Source: Sporotomaculum syntrophicum
GTDB lineage: Bacteria; Bacillota; Desulfotomaculia; Desulfotomaculales; Desulfallaceae
Assembly (NCBI RefSeq): GCF_009932395.1
Contig: NZ_LSRS01000005.1
Span: 391,342-455,341, forward strand
Reading direction: 5' to 3'
DNA: 64,000 bases
Below, in pieces: positions 27,776 through 37,228 of this stretch. Made by a program: the position numbers and the translations under genes. The number at the start of each line of letters is the position of its first letter. Position 1 is the stretch's first letter. The notes beneath the pieces are model-generated. The model did not search any database, was not told the DNA's origin, and was given only the letters and a program-made list of their open reading frames with translations.

Positions 27776-28387
27776 TTAAATAGACCATCCAGCAATTAAG
27801 CTATCCATATTTTTTAGCATGAGCTCATAGTACCCAAGGACTGTAATGGCTTTATTGGGACATTCACCCGCACAAATGCCACAGCCCTTGCACAGTACGG
27901 GATCGATTACCGCCGCGCCATTATGTATCTGGGGCGCTTCCACGGGGCATAACCGTACGCAGGTAAGGCAGGCAGCACACTTGTTGACATCCACTAAGGC
28001 CACCAGACCCGTCGAGGGCAGGTTGTCGGACGCAGTACGCTCTTTGTCCAACTCCTGCAGGCGGCCGGCAATCTTGTCCTTGTCCCACATGCTGCGGATC
28101 GACTTGACCAGTGCGGCTATGTTAACGTTCATGGGACACTCGACAGTGCAGTGTTCGCACATGTTGCAGAACCACATGTACGGGTCGGCATATGCTGCCT
28201 CTTCCATGCCCAGCAGTACTTTGCGGATAAATTTACGGGGATCAAAGCTTTCCACAAGGTCGGTATACGGGCAACCTGCTGTGCACATGCCGCAGTTCAG
28301 ACAGTTACTAAAGTCGTAGCTCTTCAGCAGTTCGGCAACTTTATCCCTAAATTTGGGGTTGAAATCGACAGCTTTCACAGCTTCCAA
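27776..28387 (-). CDS. HdrC-like protein with an HdrA-type ferredoxin tail
   Basis: 203 residues. Residues 1-118 are an HdrC domain with CLNCGMC-x3-C (29-39) and CNMCEHCTVEC (74-84). Residues 125-190 are a 2x[4Fe-4S] ferredoxin module (CAACLTCVRLCP, CKGCGICAGECP) almost identical in layout to the C-terminus of the giant HdrA at 19.8 kb. Standalone HdrC proteins normally lack this tail. It is the first gene of the operon leading to mvhD-metV-metF and probably wires MetFV to an HdrA. Confidence 0.85.
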   Translation of the reverse strand: MEAVKAVDFNPKFRDKVAELLKSYDFSNCLNCGMCTAGCPYTDLVESFDPRKFIRKVLLGMEEAAYADPYMWFCNMCEHCTVECPMNVNIAALVKSIRSMWDKDKIAGRLQELDKERTASDNLPSTGLVALVDVNKCAACLTCVRLCPVEAPQIHNGAAVIDPVLCKGCGICAGECPNKAITVLGYYELMLKNMDSLIAGWSI

Positions 28388-28443
28388 TTTTGACCCTCCC
28401 CTCTTAATCTTACATACGAAATAGCAAGTGGTTATCTGTTGAA

Positions 28444-28473
28444 GCGTCTCTTTAATAACAACTAAAGAGACGC
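28444..28473 (-). terminator. Hairpin between flxA and hdrC (weak terminator or attenuator)
   Basis: GCGTCTCTTTA / TAAAGAGACGC, an 11-bp stem with an 8-nt loop. On the minus strand it is not followed by a good T run, so some read-through from hdrA-flx into the metFV operon is likely. Confidence 0.55.
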
Positions 28474-28504
28474 CAATTTATATTAATTGAACTTAATTAG
28501 CTGC

Positions 28505-29344
28505 TTAATATTCACCGGGCAGTTCATTGAGTTGGGCTTTAGTAAATACCGGGCCATCCTTACAGACGTATTTGCCACCAACATTACATCTGCCGCACAT
28601 GCCAATGCCGCATTTCATGCGGTTTTCCAGGGACATAATGATTCTTTCGTCCGGAAAACCGAGCTTTTCCAACACAGGCATGGTAAATTTAATCATTACC
28701 GGCGGTCCACATACAATAGCATAGGTATTTTCGGAACTGGGGGCTACCTCCTCGGTAACGGAGGGGATAAAGCCTACCCGGCCATTCCAGCCGTCCACCG
28801 CGCTGTCAATGGTGGTTACTAAGTTAATGTTTGGATTCTGTTCCCAGGCAGCCAGCTCTTCTTTATATAGTAGCAAACCGGGATTTCTGGCCCCGTAAAT
28901 CACGGTGATGTCTCCATAATCACCACGATGCTCGGGCTGCAGCATATAGGTAGCCAGCGAGCGCAAAGTAGTAAACGCGAAACCACCGCCAATAATAACC
29001 ACATTTTTACCCTTAAGTTCATCAACCGGGTAGTAGTTACCCAGAGGTCCGCGCACACCAACCATGTTTCCCTCTTCCATCATGTGAAGAGCAGTAGAAA
29101 CAACACCCACTTTAGCAATGGAGAATTTTAGAAAACCAGGCTCAGTTGGAGAAGAAGCCATGCCGAAAGGCGCTTCTCCTTTACCAAATACACACAGCTC
29201 GGCAAACTGCCCCGGCATGTACGGAAAACTCTTTTCGTCTTCCTCACTTAAAAACTGCAGGGTAAAGGTGTGGATGAGCTTATCTTCAGTTTCAGTAAAG
29301 TTTTTCACCAGTTTCATAGGTAGCGGTAGATATGGATTTTTCAT
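28505..29344 (-). CDS. flxA: FlxA-type FAD/NAD(P)-binding, 2Fe-2S reductase subunit
   Basis: 279 residues of the ferredoxin-NADP reductase family (HydG/AsrB-like). FAD-binding region GQFAELCVFG and GMASSPTE near 45-70; NAD(P) region VVIIGGGFAFTTLRSLATY near 115; C-terminal 2Fe-2S ligands CGIGMCGRC-x7-C near 240-255. It is the last gene of the leftward hdrA-flxD-flxC-flxB-flxA set and overlaps flxB by TAATG. In Desulfovibrio, FlxABCD-HdrABC is proposed to couple NADH oxidation to ferredoxin and disulfide (DsrC) reduction by flavin-based bifurcation. Confidence 0.88.
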   Translation of the reverse strand: MKNPYLPLPMKLVKNFTETEDKLIHTFTLQFLSEEDEKSFPYMPGQFAELCVFGKGEAPFGMASSPTEPGFLKFSIAKVGVVSTALHMMEEGNMVGVRGPLGNYYPVDELKGKNVVIIGGGFAFTTLRSLATYMLQPEHRGDYGDITVIYGARNPGLLLYKEELAAWEQNPNINLVTTIDSAVDGWNGRVGFIPSVTEEVAPSSENTYAIVCGPPVMIKFTMPVLEKLGFPDERIIMSLENRMKCGIGMCGRCNVGGKYVCKDGPVFTKAQLNELPGEY

Positions 29345-30372
29345 TAGCTATCCAACCTCGCTTCCGAGCCCCGAACATCTTCAAGGACTGCCCTGATGTC
29401 CAAATTAACGGGGCAATTATTAATGCACCTGCCGCAACCAACGCAGGCGATTTCATTGAAGTTATCAACGAAATATTTAAACTTATGCATGATTCTTTGG
29501 CGATAGCGTTCTTTATTGCTGGTCCGTGGGTTGTGGCCGGAACCGTGCAAGGTGAAAATCGGGAAAGCGCAGGAATCCCAGTTGCGCACCCGGCATCCAT
29601 TGCAGTCCTTGGCGTCGTCCACTATGTCGAAGCAGTGGCAGGTTGGGCACAGGTAGGTGCAGGCACCACAGCCCAGGCATTTTTCGTGAATTCTATCCCA
29701 GATGGGCCAATAAAAGTTAGTATCCAGCTTCTCTTTGAGGCCGTCGGTATTCACCTGGCAAGTTATCGTGGCGGTTTCCTTTATCTTAGCGGCGGCAGCC
29801 TTGTCTGCATCCGTAGCAGCGGCCAAACCAGCCTGTTCAGCCAGTGACTTGCCTTTGTCCGATACCACTTCCACTACGTAAGCATCACCTATATCCACCA
29901 GCAGTAAATCCAGGCCTTTGGTGTCAAAAGGACTGCCGTTTACCGAGGTGCAAAAGCAGGTGCTAAGGGGGGTGTTGCAGCCGATGCCGATCATGATGGT
30001 ATTGGCCCGTTTGGTTAAGTAATAAGGATCCTGGAATTTATCGTTATCAAATACATTGTCCAGCAAAACAAGACTTCTGGCATCGCAGGGGCGGACGCCG
30101 AAAATGACTTTTTTCTGTTCATCAAGGACCTCTTCTACCTTGACACCTTCCTCGGTAGCGTTGTAGCTGAACAGTTTTTCCGACTGTGGGAAAAATATTT
30201 CTTTGGCCGGAAGTTTGGTATTAGCAGCTGTCAAATCAGCGTTGGTGCCGGAACTAATTGGTTTGAATAGAGTGAAAGAGCCTTCTTGCACAGGGGCAAA
30301 AACTTGATATTCGCTAATTAATTTATCCAGGAAGCCGGGTATGTCTTTTTTGCTAATTATCATCAGTTTCAC
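29344..30372 (-). CDS. flxB: FlxB-type 4Fe-4S subunit
   Basis: 342 residues of the sulfhydrogenase beta/AsrA-like family. The N-terminal part includes FGVRPCDARSLVLLD near 110. The C-terminal ferredoxin domain has CLGCGACTYLCPTC near 233 and CVGCGRCINNCP near 311, with CNGCRVRNWDSC in between. It lies 1 nt from flxC and overlaps flxA. It relays electrons within the Flx complex. Confidence 0.87.
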   Translation of the reverse strand: MKLMIISKKDIPGFLDKLISEYQVFAPVQEGSFTLFKPISSGTNADLTAANTKLPAKEIFFPQSEKLFSYNATEEGVKVEEVLDEQKKVIFGVRPCDARSLVLLDNVFDNDKFQDPYYLTKRANTIMIGIGCNTPLSTCFCTSVNGSPFDTKGLDLLLVDIGDAYVVEVVSDKGKSLAEQAGLAAATDADKAAAAKIKETATITCQVNTDGLKEKLDTNFYWPIWDRIHEKCLGCGACTYLCPTCHCFDIVDDAKDCNGCRVRNWDSCAFPIFTLHGSGHNPRTSNKERYRQRIMHKFKYFVDNFNEIACVGCGRCINNCPVNLDIRAVLEDVRGSEARLDS

Positions 30373-30373
30373 C

Positions 30374-31330
30374 TCATTCCTTCAACAAGAAAGCTTCTGG
30401 ATCGTCGTTGGTAAATGTAGCCAGAACCGGCTTATCTTCAAGGTTAACCCCGGCCTCGGCGTTAAACAGCTCTTTAACGTCTTTAACCGTTTTACGGGTT
30501 AACAGGCGCAGGTTAATGCCCATTGGGCAGGCCCGCTCACAAGCACCACAATCAACACAGCGTCCGGCTAAGTGGAACACTCTGACTACTTGGAAGAGAA
30601 TGTTATCCTCTACATTATAAGCACTCTTACCGATCCATTCCGGCTGGTTGCAGTCTACAAAACACTCTTCGCAGTAGCACATGGGGCAAGCGTTCCGGCA
30701 GGCATAGCACCTGATACATTTGCTGAATTCACTGTTCATAAAGGCCCTGCGCTCTGCGGTGGTTTTTGCTTCAAATGCTTTAATTTCGTTAAAATCAGCA
30801 GCTTCCTTCTCGGGCAGCAATTCACCGATTAGCTCATCATAAATTACCGGGTTACCATAACTACAATCCCGGCAGGAATTGTGCAGCAGGTCGGCTACCT
30901 TGGCGGTTACGCTGCTGTTATTGCCTTTTATAACCAAGGTATCACCGTTTTCTTCGATGGCCAAAACCTCCTGGCCACTCAGCAGTTCAGCTACTTTTCT
31001 GCGGTCAATCATACCCCTGCAGGGCACCCCAATGATATAAAGATTGTCCCGGTTAAGCTGGTTTTCCTTAATCAAGGCCACAATAGACCGCACGTCGCAG
31101 CCCTTGGCCACTACAGCTACTTTACCTGGTTTTTTACGCAAGTAATTGGCCAGGTTATTTTCACAGTCCAGATTCCAGGTCAGTTGATCAGCTTCTTCGG
31201 GGGTCCTAGCAAAAAACGGTGTGCCGCGTAGCGGGAGACTGCCTTCGGTAAAGCCGACCACCAGGTCAACCTTCTTTTCGGTCAGCAGCTTTTTAGCGGC
31301 ACCTTTGATTTGCTCGGCTAGCTTTGACAT
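30374..31330 (-). CDS. flxC: FlxC-type 4Fe-4S subunit (FrhB-like N-terminus)
   Basis: 318 residues from the ATG at 31330, which overlaps the 3' end of flxD. The N-terminal half resembles coenzyme F420 hydrogenase beta (KVAVVAKGCDVRSIVALIKE, IIGVPCRGMID). The C-terminal half carries CIRCYACRNACPMCYC near 205 and CVDCGACERACPM near 259. It belongs to the Flx electron-input module. Confidence 0.85.
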   Translation of the reverse strand: MSKLAEQIKGAAKKLLTEKKVDLVVGFTEGSLPLRGTPFFARTPEEADQLTWNLDCENNLANYLRKKPGKVAVVAKGCDVRSIVALIKENQLNRDNLYIIGVPCRGMIDRRKVAELLSGQEVLAIEENGDTLVIKGNNSSVTAKVADLLHNSCRDCSYGNPVIYDELIGELLPEKEAADFNEIKAFEAKTTAERRAFMNSEFSKCIRCYACRNACPMCYCEECFVDCNQPEWIGKSAYNVEDNILFQVVRVFHLAGRCVDCGACERACPMGINLRLLTRKTVKDVKELFNAEAGVNLEDKPVLATFTNDDPEAFLLKE

Positions 31331-31767
31331 CCGCAACACCCCGCTTTACTATCAGTTAGGCCCTTGTTGGGACCAAGTTTTTTTGTATTTTCCGTGACTT
31401 TTTTGACAATCTCAGCAAAACGACCACCTTCGGCCGCGGATACCCAGGTAAAGTTAACCCGGCCTTCATCATAGCCGACATACTCCAGTAATTCTTTTAA
31501 TAAAGCAAATTTCCTGCGGGCTACCACGTTGCCACTTACATAGTGGCAGTCACCGGGGTGTCACCCGGAGGTCAGCACTGCATCTGCTCCGAGCCGAAGT
31601 GCTTTTATAATAAATAAAGGGTTGATCCTTCCGGAACAAGGTACACGTATCACCCGGATATTGGGCGGGTACTGGATACGACCTATACCGGCCAGGTCTG
31701 CACCGGCATAACTACACCAGTTGCATAAGAATGCTACAATTTTAGGTTCATATTCCATGATATCCAT
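31318..31767 (-). CDS. flxD: FlxD/MvhD-type delta subunit, selenoprotein (UGA at 31561-31563)
   Basis: 149 residues read through an in-frame TGA at codon 69. Before it the frame ends in ADAVLTSG; after it the frame continues as [11 protein letters not shown]. Together they restore the MvhD motif G(C/U)HPGDCHY, where methanogen and bacterial homologues have Cys or Sec. The paralogue at 27.3 kb has Cys at this position. A hairpin lies 12 nt after the UGA, and a tRNA-Sec gene is in the window. The other cluster ligands (CNWC near 15, VPCSG) and the C-terminal CCGC are intact. It lies directly after hdrA and before flxC. Unless Sec is recognised it would be annotated as two fragments. Confidence 0.92.
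31530..31548 (-). promoter_or_regulatory. Candidate bacterial SECIS hairpin in flxD
   Basis: On the mRNA, TGCCACT and AGTGGCA form a 7-bp stem with a 5-nt loop (ATGTA), 12 nt downstream of the UGA codon. This is the position where SelB-binding bSECIS elements sit. Confidence 0.7.
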
Positions 31768-31780
31768 TTCCCTCCCCCAT

Positions 31781-34700
31781 CTATAGCGCGTCTAACATAG
31801 CGACTAATTGTTGGTTGGTACAGCCCTTGATGTTGATGGCTCCGCAGCGGCAAGAGGATGCACAGGCACCGCATCCTTTACACAGGGCATCGTTAACCAC
31901 GGCCACTCTTTGTTCCGGGTCAACCTGTACAGCCTTGGCCGGGCAAACATTTTCACATTCGCCACAGCCTGTACACTTATTTTTGTTAACAAAAGCGCTC
32001 TTGCCTTCCACCGTAATGGTGTTCTTAGCCAGCACAGTACAGGCACGTCCCACAGCAGCCTTAGCCTGGTTGACATTCTCCTCCAAGTTTTTGGGCCCAT
32101 GGGCTAAGCCGCACATAAATACGCCGTCAGTACCAAAATCAACCGGGCGCAGCTTCATATGCGCTTCCAGGAAGAAACCATCCTGATTCAAAGGCACTTT
32201 ATAGAATTGGCTCAACTTGCTGTTGTTTTCCCTAGGCGACATAACAGCGGAAGCAAGTGCGACTAAATCTGCCTCTATTTCTATGGGTATGCCCAGCACA
32301 TGGTCGGTTACCGTAACCTTCAAACCGTTGTCGGCTGCTTCTACGACCGGTTTATTATCCAATTCATAGCGAATAAAGATAATCCCCTTCCTACGGGCTT
32401 CGGTGTAAAGTTCTTCATAGAAAGCATAAGTTCTGATATCCCGGTATAACACGTAAACATTGGCCTCGGGATTGGCTTCCTTGACCAGCAGCGCTTGTTT
32501 AATGGATTTGGTGCAGCATATTCTGCTGCAGTAAGGGCGCTCGGGCTCACGACTACCGACACACTGAATAAAGACAATATTTTTAGCGTCTCGAACCTTG
32601 TTATCAACCTCGGCCAGTAAAGCTTCCATTTCCAGGAGCGTTATAACCCGGTCGTTTTGCCCGTACAGGTATTCAGTAGGCTTGTATTCATCAGCACCGG
32701 TAGCAATAATCGTTACACCATGCTTGAGTACTTCGCCGCTACTGATGGTAGTTTCAAAGTTGCCCACAAAACCATGTACGTCGGATATTTCAACACCGGT
32801 ATAGACGGTGATTTTCTCATCAGTGGTAACTTGATTAATTAAATTGCTAACAAAAGCCGGTATATCTTCGCCGTTCATTCCATAGCGAATACGGTTGGCC
32901 GTGCCTCCTAGTACGTCTGCCTTCTCCACCAGGAATACTTTATATCCTTGTTTTGATAAGTTTACTGCACTGGTCATGCCGGACACACCGCCGCCTATTA
33001 CCAGGGCGTCGTGATTCATGTCCAAGCTAACCGAACTAATCGGTTCCAGAAGGGCAGCCCGGTAGACAGCCATCTTCACTAAATCCTTGGCTTTTTCAGT
33101 GGCTTTTTCGGGCTCATGCATGTGCACCCAGGAACACTGGTCGCGGATATTGGTCATTTCAAACAAATTCGGGTTGAGCCCCGCTTCTTTTAATGTCTCC
33201 TGGAACATGGGCTCGTGGGTCCGGGGACTGCAGGAAGCCACAATTACTCTGTTCAGGTTATGCTCACGGATGGCATCTTTAATTTGAGCTGATGTATCCT
33301 GTGAGCAGGTGTACAGGTTATCAGTTGCAAAAACTACGGTTGGTAGTGTTCTGGCGTATTCAGCAACTGATGGTACATTGACCACGCTGCCAATATTTAT
33401 GCCACAATGGCACACAAATACACCGGTGCGTACAATTTCACCGGCCACGTCTATTTCAGACGGGTATTCTTTAATTTTTGTCAGAGTGCTGCGCACCTCT
33501 GCCAAACCGGCTGCCGAATCCGCTGCTGCGGCGCTGGCCTGCATGACGGTTTCTGGAATGTCCCTGGGGCTGCTGAAGGCGCCTGCCACAAAAATACCCG
33601 GTCTATTGGTGCCTACACCGGTTAAGGGGGCGCTCTGGCAGAAATTATACTTATTTAATTTTATACCCAGTTTACCGGCTAGCTCTATCATATCGGCAGG
33701 CGGGTCCAGCCCGATGGATAATACGGCCAAATCGAAGTCTTCGTAAGTGATGTTGCCAGCATCGTCGGCATATCTAATACGACAATTACCGCTACCGTCT
33801 CCGGCTTCGACAATTTCGTAAACCCTGGAACGAATAAACCGGACACCTACTTCATGTTCAGCTTTATGATAATATTGCTCAAAATCTTTACCATATGTGC
33901 GCATATCCATAAAGAAAATAGCTGTTTCTAAGGGGTAAGGGGAGTGCTCTTTGGCAATTTCGGCTTCTTTAATGGCGTACATGCAGCATACCGAAGAGCA
34001 GTATCCGCGATCGATGCGGCAGTTACGGGAACCAACACATTGAATCCAGGCGATCTTATGGGGTTCCTTGCCGTCGGAAGGGCGTTGCAAATGCCCGCCA
34101 AAGGGTCCGGAAGCACTTAGGAGACGCTCAAATTCCATGCTGGTGACCACGTTGGGGTGTTTGCCGTAGCCATAGTAGGCTAGCTGGCTAGAGTCAAATT
34201 TTTCAAACCCTGGGCAGAGGATAACCGAACCTACTTCAATTTCCATGATTTGGTCGGTCATGGTATGGTCGATGGCACCAGCCTGGCAAGCTTGTAAGCA
34301 TTTGCCACAGGCCTTGGGCTTTTTCATTCTTAGACATTTGGTAGGGTCAATAGCATATGCATTAGGAAAGGCTTGAGCATATAGCTTATAGATGGCCTTG
34401 CGATTGTTTAACCTCTGATTAAACTCGTCAGGCACTTTAACAGGGCATTGCTCGGAACAGGAACCACAACCGGTGCATTTGGTTGGGTCAACGTAACGTG
34501 CCTTCTGCTTAAGGGTGACTTTGAAATTACCTGGCTCGCCTTGAATGTCCAATACTTCGGTATTGGTAATGGTGTTAACATTCAAGTGTCTCCCACAGTC
34601 AACTAGCTTGGGAGACAGGATGCACATCGAGCAATCGTTGGTGGGGAAAGTTTTGTCCAGTGCAGGCATGATACCACCAATGGCGGAATTTTTCTCTACT

Positions 34701-34819
34701 AGGTATACATAATACCCTGATTCCGCTAAATCAAGCGATGCCTGAATACCGGCAATACCTGAGCCAACTACCAGTACAGCACCAACCTTTGCAGGTTTCT
34801 CACTCATTTGAAGCATCAC
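31781..34819 (-). CDS. hdrA: HdrA-type electron-bifurcating flavoprotein (1012 aa)
   Basis: Order: FAD site GSGIAG near 20; NDCSMC cluster near 60; 4Fe-4S motif [11 protein letters not shown] near 113; a second cysteine set ([17 protein letters not shown]) near 157; a QmoA-like domain with GYCSSVCCM; a central part with CHCG and CSPRTHE (about 480-560); a second FAD site IGGGVSG near 615; and two C-terminal clusters [12 protein letters not shown] and [11 protein letters not shown] near 945-985. HdrA is the bifurcating flavoprotein of heterodisulfide reductase complexes. It heads the flx operon here, so FlxD(Sec) is its likely electron donor. No HdrB/C gene is in the same operon. Confidence 0.9.
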   Translation of the reverse strand: MMLQMSEKPAKVGAVLVVGSGIAGIQASLDLAESGYYVYLVEKNSAIGGIMPALDKTFPTNDCSMCILSPKLVDCGRHLNVNTITNTEVLDIQGEPGNFKVTLKQKARYVDPTKCTGCGSCSEQCPVKVPDEFNQRLNNRKAIYKLYAQAFPNAYAIDPTKCLRMKKPKACGKCLQACQAGAIDHTMTDQIMEIEVGSVILCPGFEKFDSSQLAYYGYGKHPNVVTSMEFERLLSASGPFGGHLQRPSDGKEPHKIAWIQCVGSRNCRIDRGYCSSVCCMYAIKEAEIAKEHSPYPLETAIFFMDMRTYGKDFEQYYHKAEHEVGVRFIRSRVYEIVEAGDGSGNCRIRYADDAGNITYEDFDLAVLSIGLDPPADMIELAGKLGIKLNKYNFCQSAPLTGVGTNRPGIFVAGAFSSPRDIPETVMQASAAAADSAAGLAEVRSTLTKIKEYPSEIDVAGEIVRTGVFVCHCGINIGSVVNVPSVAEYARTLPTVVFATDNLYTCSQDTSAQIKDAIREHNLNRVIVASCSPRTHEPMFQETLKEAGLNPNLFEMTNIRDQCSWVHMHEPEKATEKAKDLVKMAVYRAALLEPISSVSLDMNHDALVIGGGVSGMTSAVNLSKQGYKVFLVEKADVLGGTANRIRYGMNGEDIPAFVSNLINQVTTDEKITVYTGVEISDVHGFVGNFETTISSGEVLKHGVTIIATGADEYKPTEYLYGQNDRVITLLEMEALLAEVDNKVRDAKNIVFIQCVGSREPERPYCSRICCTKSIKQALLVKEANPEANVYVLYRDIRTYAFYEELYTEARRKGIIFIRYELDNKPVVEAADNGLKVTVTDHVLGIPIEIEADLVALASAVMSPRENNSKLSQFYKVPLNQDGFFLEAHMKLRPVDFGTDGVFMCGLAHGPKNLEENVNQAKAAVGRACTVLAKNTITVEGKSAFVNKNKCTGCGECENVCPAKAVQVDPEQRVAVVNDALCKGCGACASSCRCGAINIKGCTNQQLVAMLDAL

Positions 34820-35155
34820 ATCCGTTCTCTACTAGATTAGACGTCATAGCATAACAATATAAACTTGCGCCAGGGCTAAAAAACAGTAATAAACAAACCA
34901 GATTACCTGTAAGGGTTATCCAGTTCATATGTAATCCCGGTAATTTATGTTGATTATGCTAGTTGATTAATCTATTAAGGCAATCATTGGTTGGCTAGGA
35001 AATGTAATACTATGGCGAATAAACGCAAAATAGCTAAATTATTGTAACAATTACCGAGATTTTGTCTATATACCCATAGTATAATGTTTACAACTTTGAC
35101 TGTCAAATTATTTTATTAGTAGAATACTGCGGATGTCAAGTAATACTAATTCTAG
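34820..35155. other. Upstream region of the hdrA-flx operon
   Basis: An AT-rich spacer of about 335 bp that must contain the operon promoter. A palindromic TTGTAACAA lies near 35043. I see no clear -35/-10 pair on the minus strand and no riboswitch I recognise. Confidence 0.4.
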
Positions 35156-35183
35156 AAAAGACGGTTAATAATTACCGTCTTTT
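35156..35183. terminator. Bidirectional terminator hairpin
   Basis: AAAAGACGGT / ACCGTCTTTT, a 10-bp stem with an 8-nt loop and A/T runs on both sides. Confidence 0.65.
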
Positions 35184-35280
35184 CGTATCAGCATCGATTA
35201 TTTTATTCCTTATTTGGCCTATTTAACGTAGAAAGTTTTCAAAAAGGAATCACAGTAAATTTCTTTGTTTAATAATATAT

Positions 35281-35490
35281 TTGCTGCGGCCACGGCTACT
35301 GGACCAAAAGGATATCGTTATTTTAGATATAGGCGCCGGCATAGGACATTTAATTCGGGGCACAGACTGGGGAGTGGATGTATTGTTGGTGCTGGAACCC
35401 AGCCGCAATAGTGTTATTACCGCCAAAAACATACAGCGTATGGCCGGCAATCTGGGTATTGTGCTAATGTATCAGGCTGCAGACGGAACG
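35281..35490 (+). pseudogene. Fragment of a CooC/MinD-like ATPase
   Basis: The frame reads DIVILDIGAGIGHLIRGTDWG and then VDVLLVLEPSRNSVITAKN, followed by a match to the ..RMAGNLGI region. This is the central part of CooC-type nickel-insertion ATPases of CO dehydrogenase, with the Walker-B-like VILDIGAGIGHL. The N-terminal P-loop and the C-terminus are absent, and the frame then runs into unrelated residues. It is a relic. Confidence 0.6.
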
Positions 35491-35661
35491 CACTGTTTAA
35501 GAGTAAGTTTCCATAGCTCTGTAATGCTAAAAATTATCCAGCTTGTGGTTAAGCTCGTAAAATACGTCGTCGGTCGATATTTTTGCGAATCATATCTTTC
35601 ATTTCTACCACCAGCTTAATTTTGGCTGCCTCTTCTTAAGGTATGCCGATGAACAGGTGAT
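35491..35661 (-). other. Unassigned spacer with short protein-like stretches
   Basis: On the minus strand a short frame (EAAKIKLVVEMKDMIRKNID) and a neighbouring one in another phase (DVFYELNHKLDNF) look protein-like but are broken by stops. It may be a decayed gene. I cannot identify it. Confidence 0.25.
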
Positions 35662-36708
35662 TTAAAAAAGAAGATACTTTTTACGAAGCCATCGATATAA
35701 AAATATATACCCGATTAATAATATACTTAAAATAACCGTACCCAAAATCTTTAAGATTTTGATTTGTAAACTCAACCGTTCTATGGTGCTGTCCTTGGCC
35801 AAAATAATTTGTTGGATATCTTCTCTAGCCTTCTTTAAATCAGCTTGCTGTGCTATAACTGTTTGCCGTTCTTTATGAAGCAGTATAATTTGTTGATTAT
35901 ACTGCTGGGTTTCCTTTTGCAAATCATTAATTCTAAGTTTCAGGTTACTGGTTAATGCTTTGCTCGATGATTGTGACAGGCATTCGTAAAGTACACTCCC
36001 GGTTATTGCTGCCGGCGGTGTAATGCCGTATATTTTGCAAATCGTTGGCGCAATATCCAGCTGGCGGCAGTGATAATAACTTTCCGGCTGATTTTGGCCA
36101 TTGTTGAAGATGACCAGGGGCGGCGTGTCACCACCGCCGGTTATGATAATAGTCGTGTTGGCTAGCTTGTCTGAGCGCATCAACTGGTTGATGACCCTGC
36201 CCACCTGGTTGTCGGCAGTTGACCACTTGCGCCCCGGCTTTTCTGTTTGACTGGCGTCATCCAGGTAGATAGCCGTAAACTGGTCAGGCTGCCCCTTGAT
36301 TTTCTCTAATAACCTGTCCACAGCCAGCTGATCATTTTTTTCCGAAATTAATTCCAGACCGTTTTTCTTGGCCAGCGCAGTGGTTAACTTCTTCCCACCA
36401 TCAACAGCCAGGCAATCGATATTATTATTTGACAATGACCGAGTTAACGATAAGAAGGCTTCCTGTTCTTCGGCCGGTATTGTTTTGGTCACATGCTGGT
36501 AGCTAATGCCGGTGCTTTTCAGCTTTTTCATGTTGGGCAGTCCCGAGCCGTCAAGCTCGGTGTCATTTAAACCCTCCACGTAAAATAAAAAAATATATTG
36601 GTTGGGGTTGTCCGTGTCACTATCTGCGGCGGTTGCTGTCGGTGCATTTCCTGAGACAAGGGCTGAAAAGCATATTATGATAATCCAATAAATATTTTTT
36701 TTAATCAT
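35662..36708 (-). CDS. Membrane-anchored alkaline-phosphatase-superfamily-like protein
   Basis: 348 residues. A signal peptide (1-28, IIIICFSALVSGNA) is followed by a domain resembling type I phosphodiesterase/alkaline phosphatase folds: FLFYVEGLNDTELDGSGLPNM, later TTIIITGGGDTPPLVIFNNG and LDIAPTICKIYGITPP. A coiled coil spans about 260-315 and a C-terminal transmembrane helix about 320-340. The usual metal-binding Asp/Thr and His residues are only partly present, so it may be inactive. The protein would sit outside the membrane, anchored at its C-terminus. ATG start. Confidence 0.6.
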   Translation of the reverse strand: MIKKNIYWIIIICFSALVSGNAPTATAADSDTDNPNQYIFLFYVEGLNDTELDGSGLPNMKKLKSTGISYQHVTKTIPAEEQEAFLSLTRSLSNNNIDCLAVDGGKKLTTALAKKNGLELISEKNDQLAVDRLLEKIKGQPDQFTAIYLDDASQTEKPGRKWSTADNQVGRVINQLMRSDKLANTTIIITGGGDTPPLVIFNNGQNQPESYYHCRQLDIAPTICKIYGITPPAAITGSVLYECLSQSSSKALTSNLKLRINDLQKETQQYNQQIILLHKERQTVIAQQADLKKAREDIQQIILAKDSTIERLSLQIKILKILGTVILSILLIGYIFLYRWLRKKYLLF

Positions 36709-36934
36709 GTAAAACCCCCCTACTTATTTGCCATACTATACATATAGTAGGGGTTGTCCTTTATTTATGACTGCAATCTTTCGTCATATTTCGAGTTTTC
36801 AGGTGTTTTTTTTACCTTGGTTTTTTCCTACAACACCATTTGGAGAAAGTTGCTTGGCATTCGGTCCACGCATAGTTCTTTAAATTACCGGTTATACTAA
36901 TACTACTCCGCTTTGGTGAGTTCTATCTCTCCCC

Positions 36935-36962
36935 GTCCGGCTTTGGAAGCCGGACTTTTTTT
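36935..36962 (+). terminator. Orphan plus-strand terminator
   Basis: GTCCGGCTT / AAGCCGGAC, a 9-bp stem with a 3-nt loop, followed by eight T residues on the plus strand. No plus-strand gene is visible upstream (see findings). Confidence 0.75.
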
Positions 36963-37001
36963 ACTTAAATATTTAGCCCCGGGATTGCCCGGAGCTATTG
37001 T

Positions 37002-37089
37002 TGGTGCGGCAGGGAGGACTTGAACCTCCACGAGCGTAGCGCTCATAAGAACCTGAATCTTACGCGTCTGCCAATTCCGCCACTGCCGC
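37002..37089 (-). tRNA. tRNA-Leu (anticodon CAG), copy 1
   Basis: 88 nt with a long variable arm, acceptor stem GCGGCAG/CTGCCGC, anticodon loop TTCAGGT, and CCA encoded. It is nearly identical to copy 2. Confidence 0.93.
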
Positions 37090-37106
37090 ATTCTGATTGC
37101 TTAGTC

Positions 37107-37135
37107 ATTATAGCATTTTAGCCAAATGCGCTCAA
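37107..37135 (-). promoter_or_regulatory. Promoter of tRNA-Leu copy 1
   Basis: On the minus strand TTGAGC (37130-37135), 17-nt spacer, TATAAT (37107-37112). Confidence 0.75.
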
Positions 37136-37228
37136 TATTATTTTTAATGTTGGATTAGCTGGAACTATAACCTTTCGCACTAGCGCCAACCAAAAAAGAA
37201 TAACCCCGGTATGCCCCGGAGTAATTGT

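Noticed and set aside
31318-31767. Two separate short genes or a frameshifted mvhD
   Set aside because: The two pieces are in the same frame, separated only by TGA at the conserved Cys/Sec site, with a hairpin and tRNA-Sec supporting recoding.
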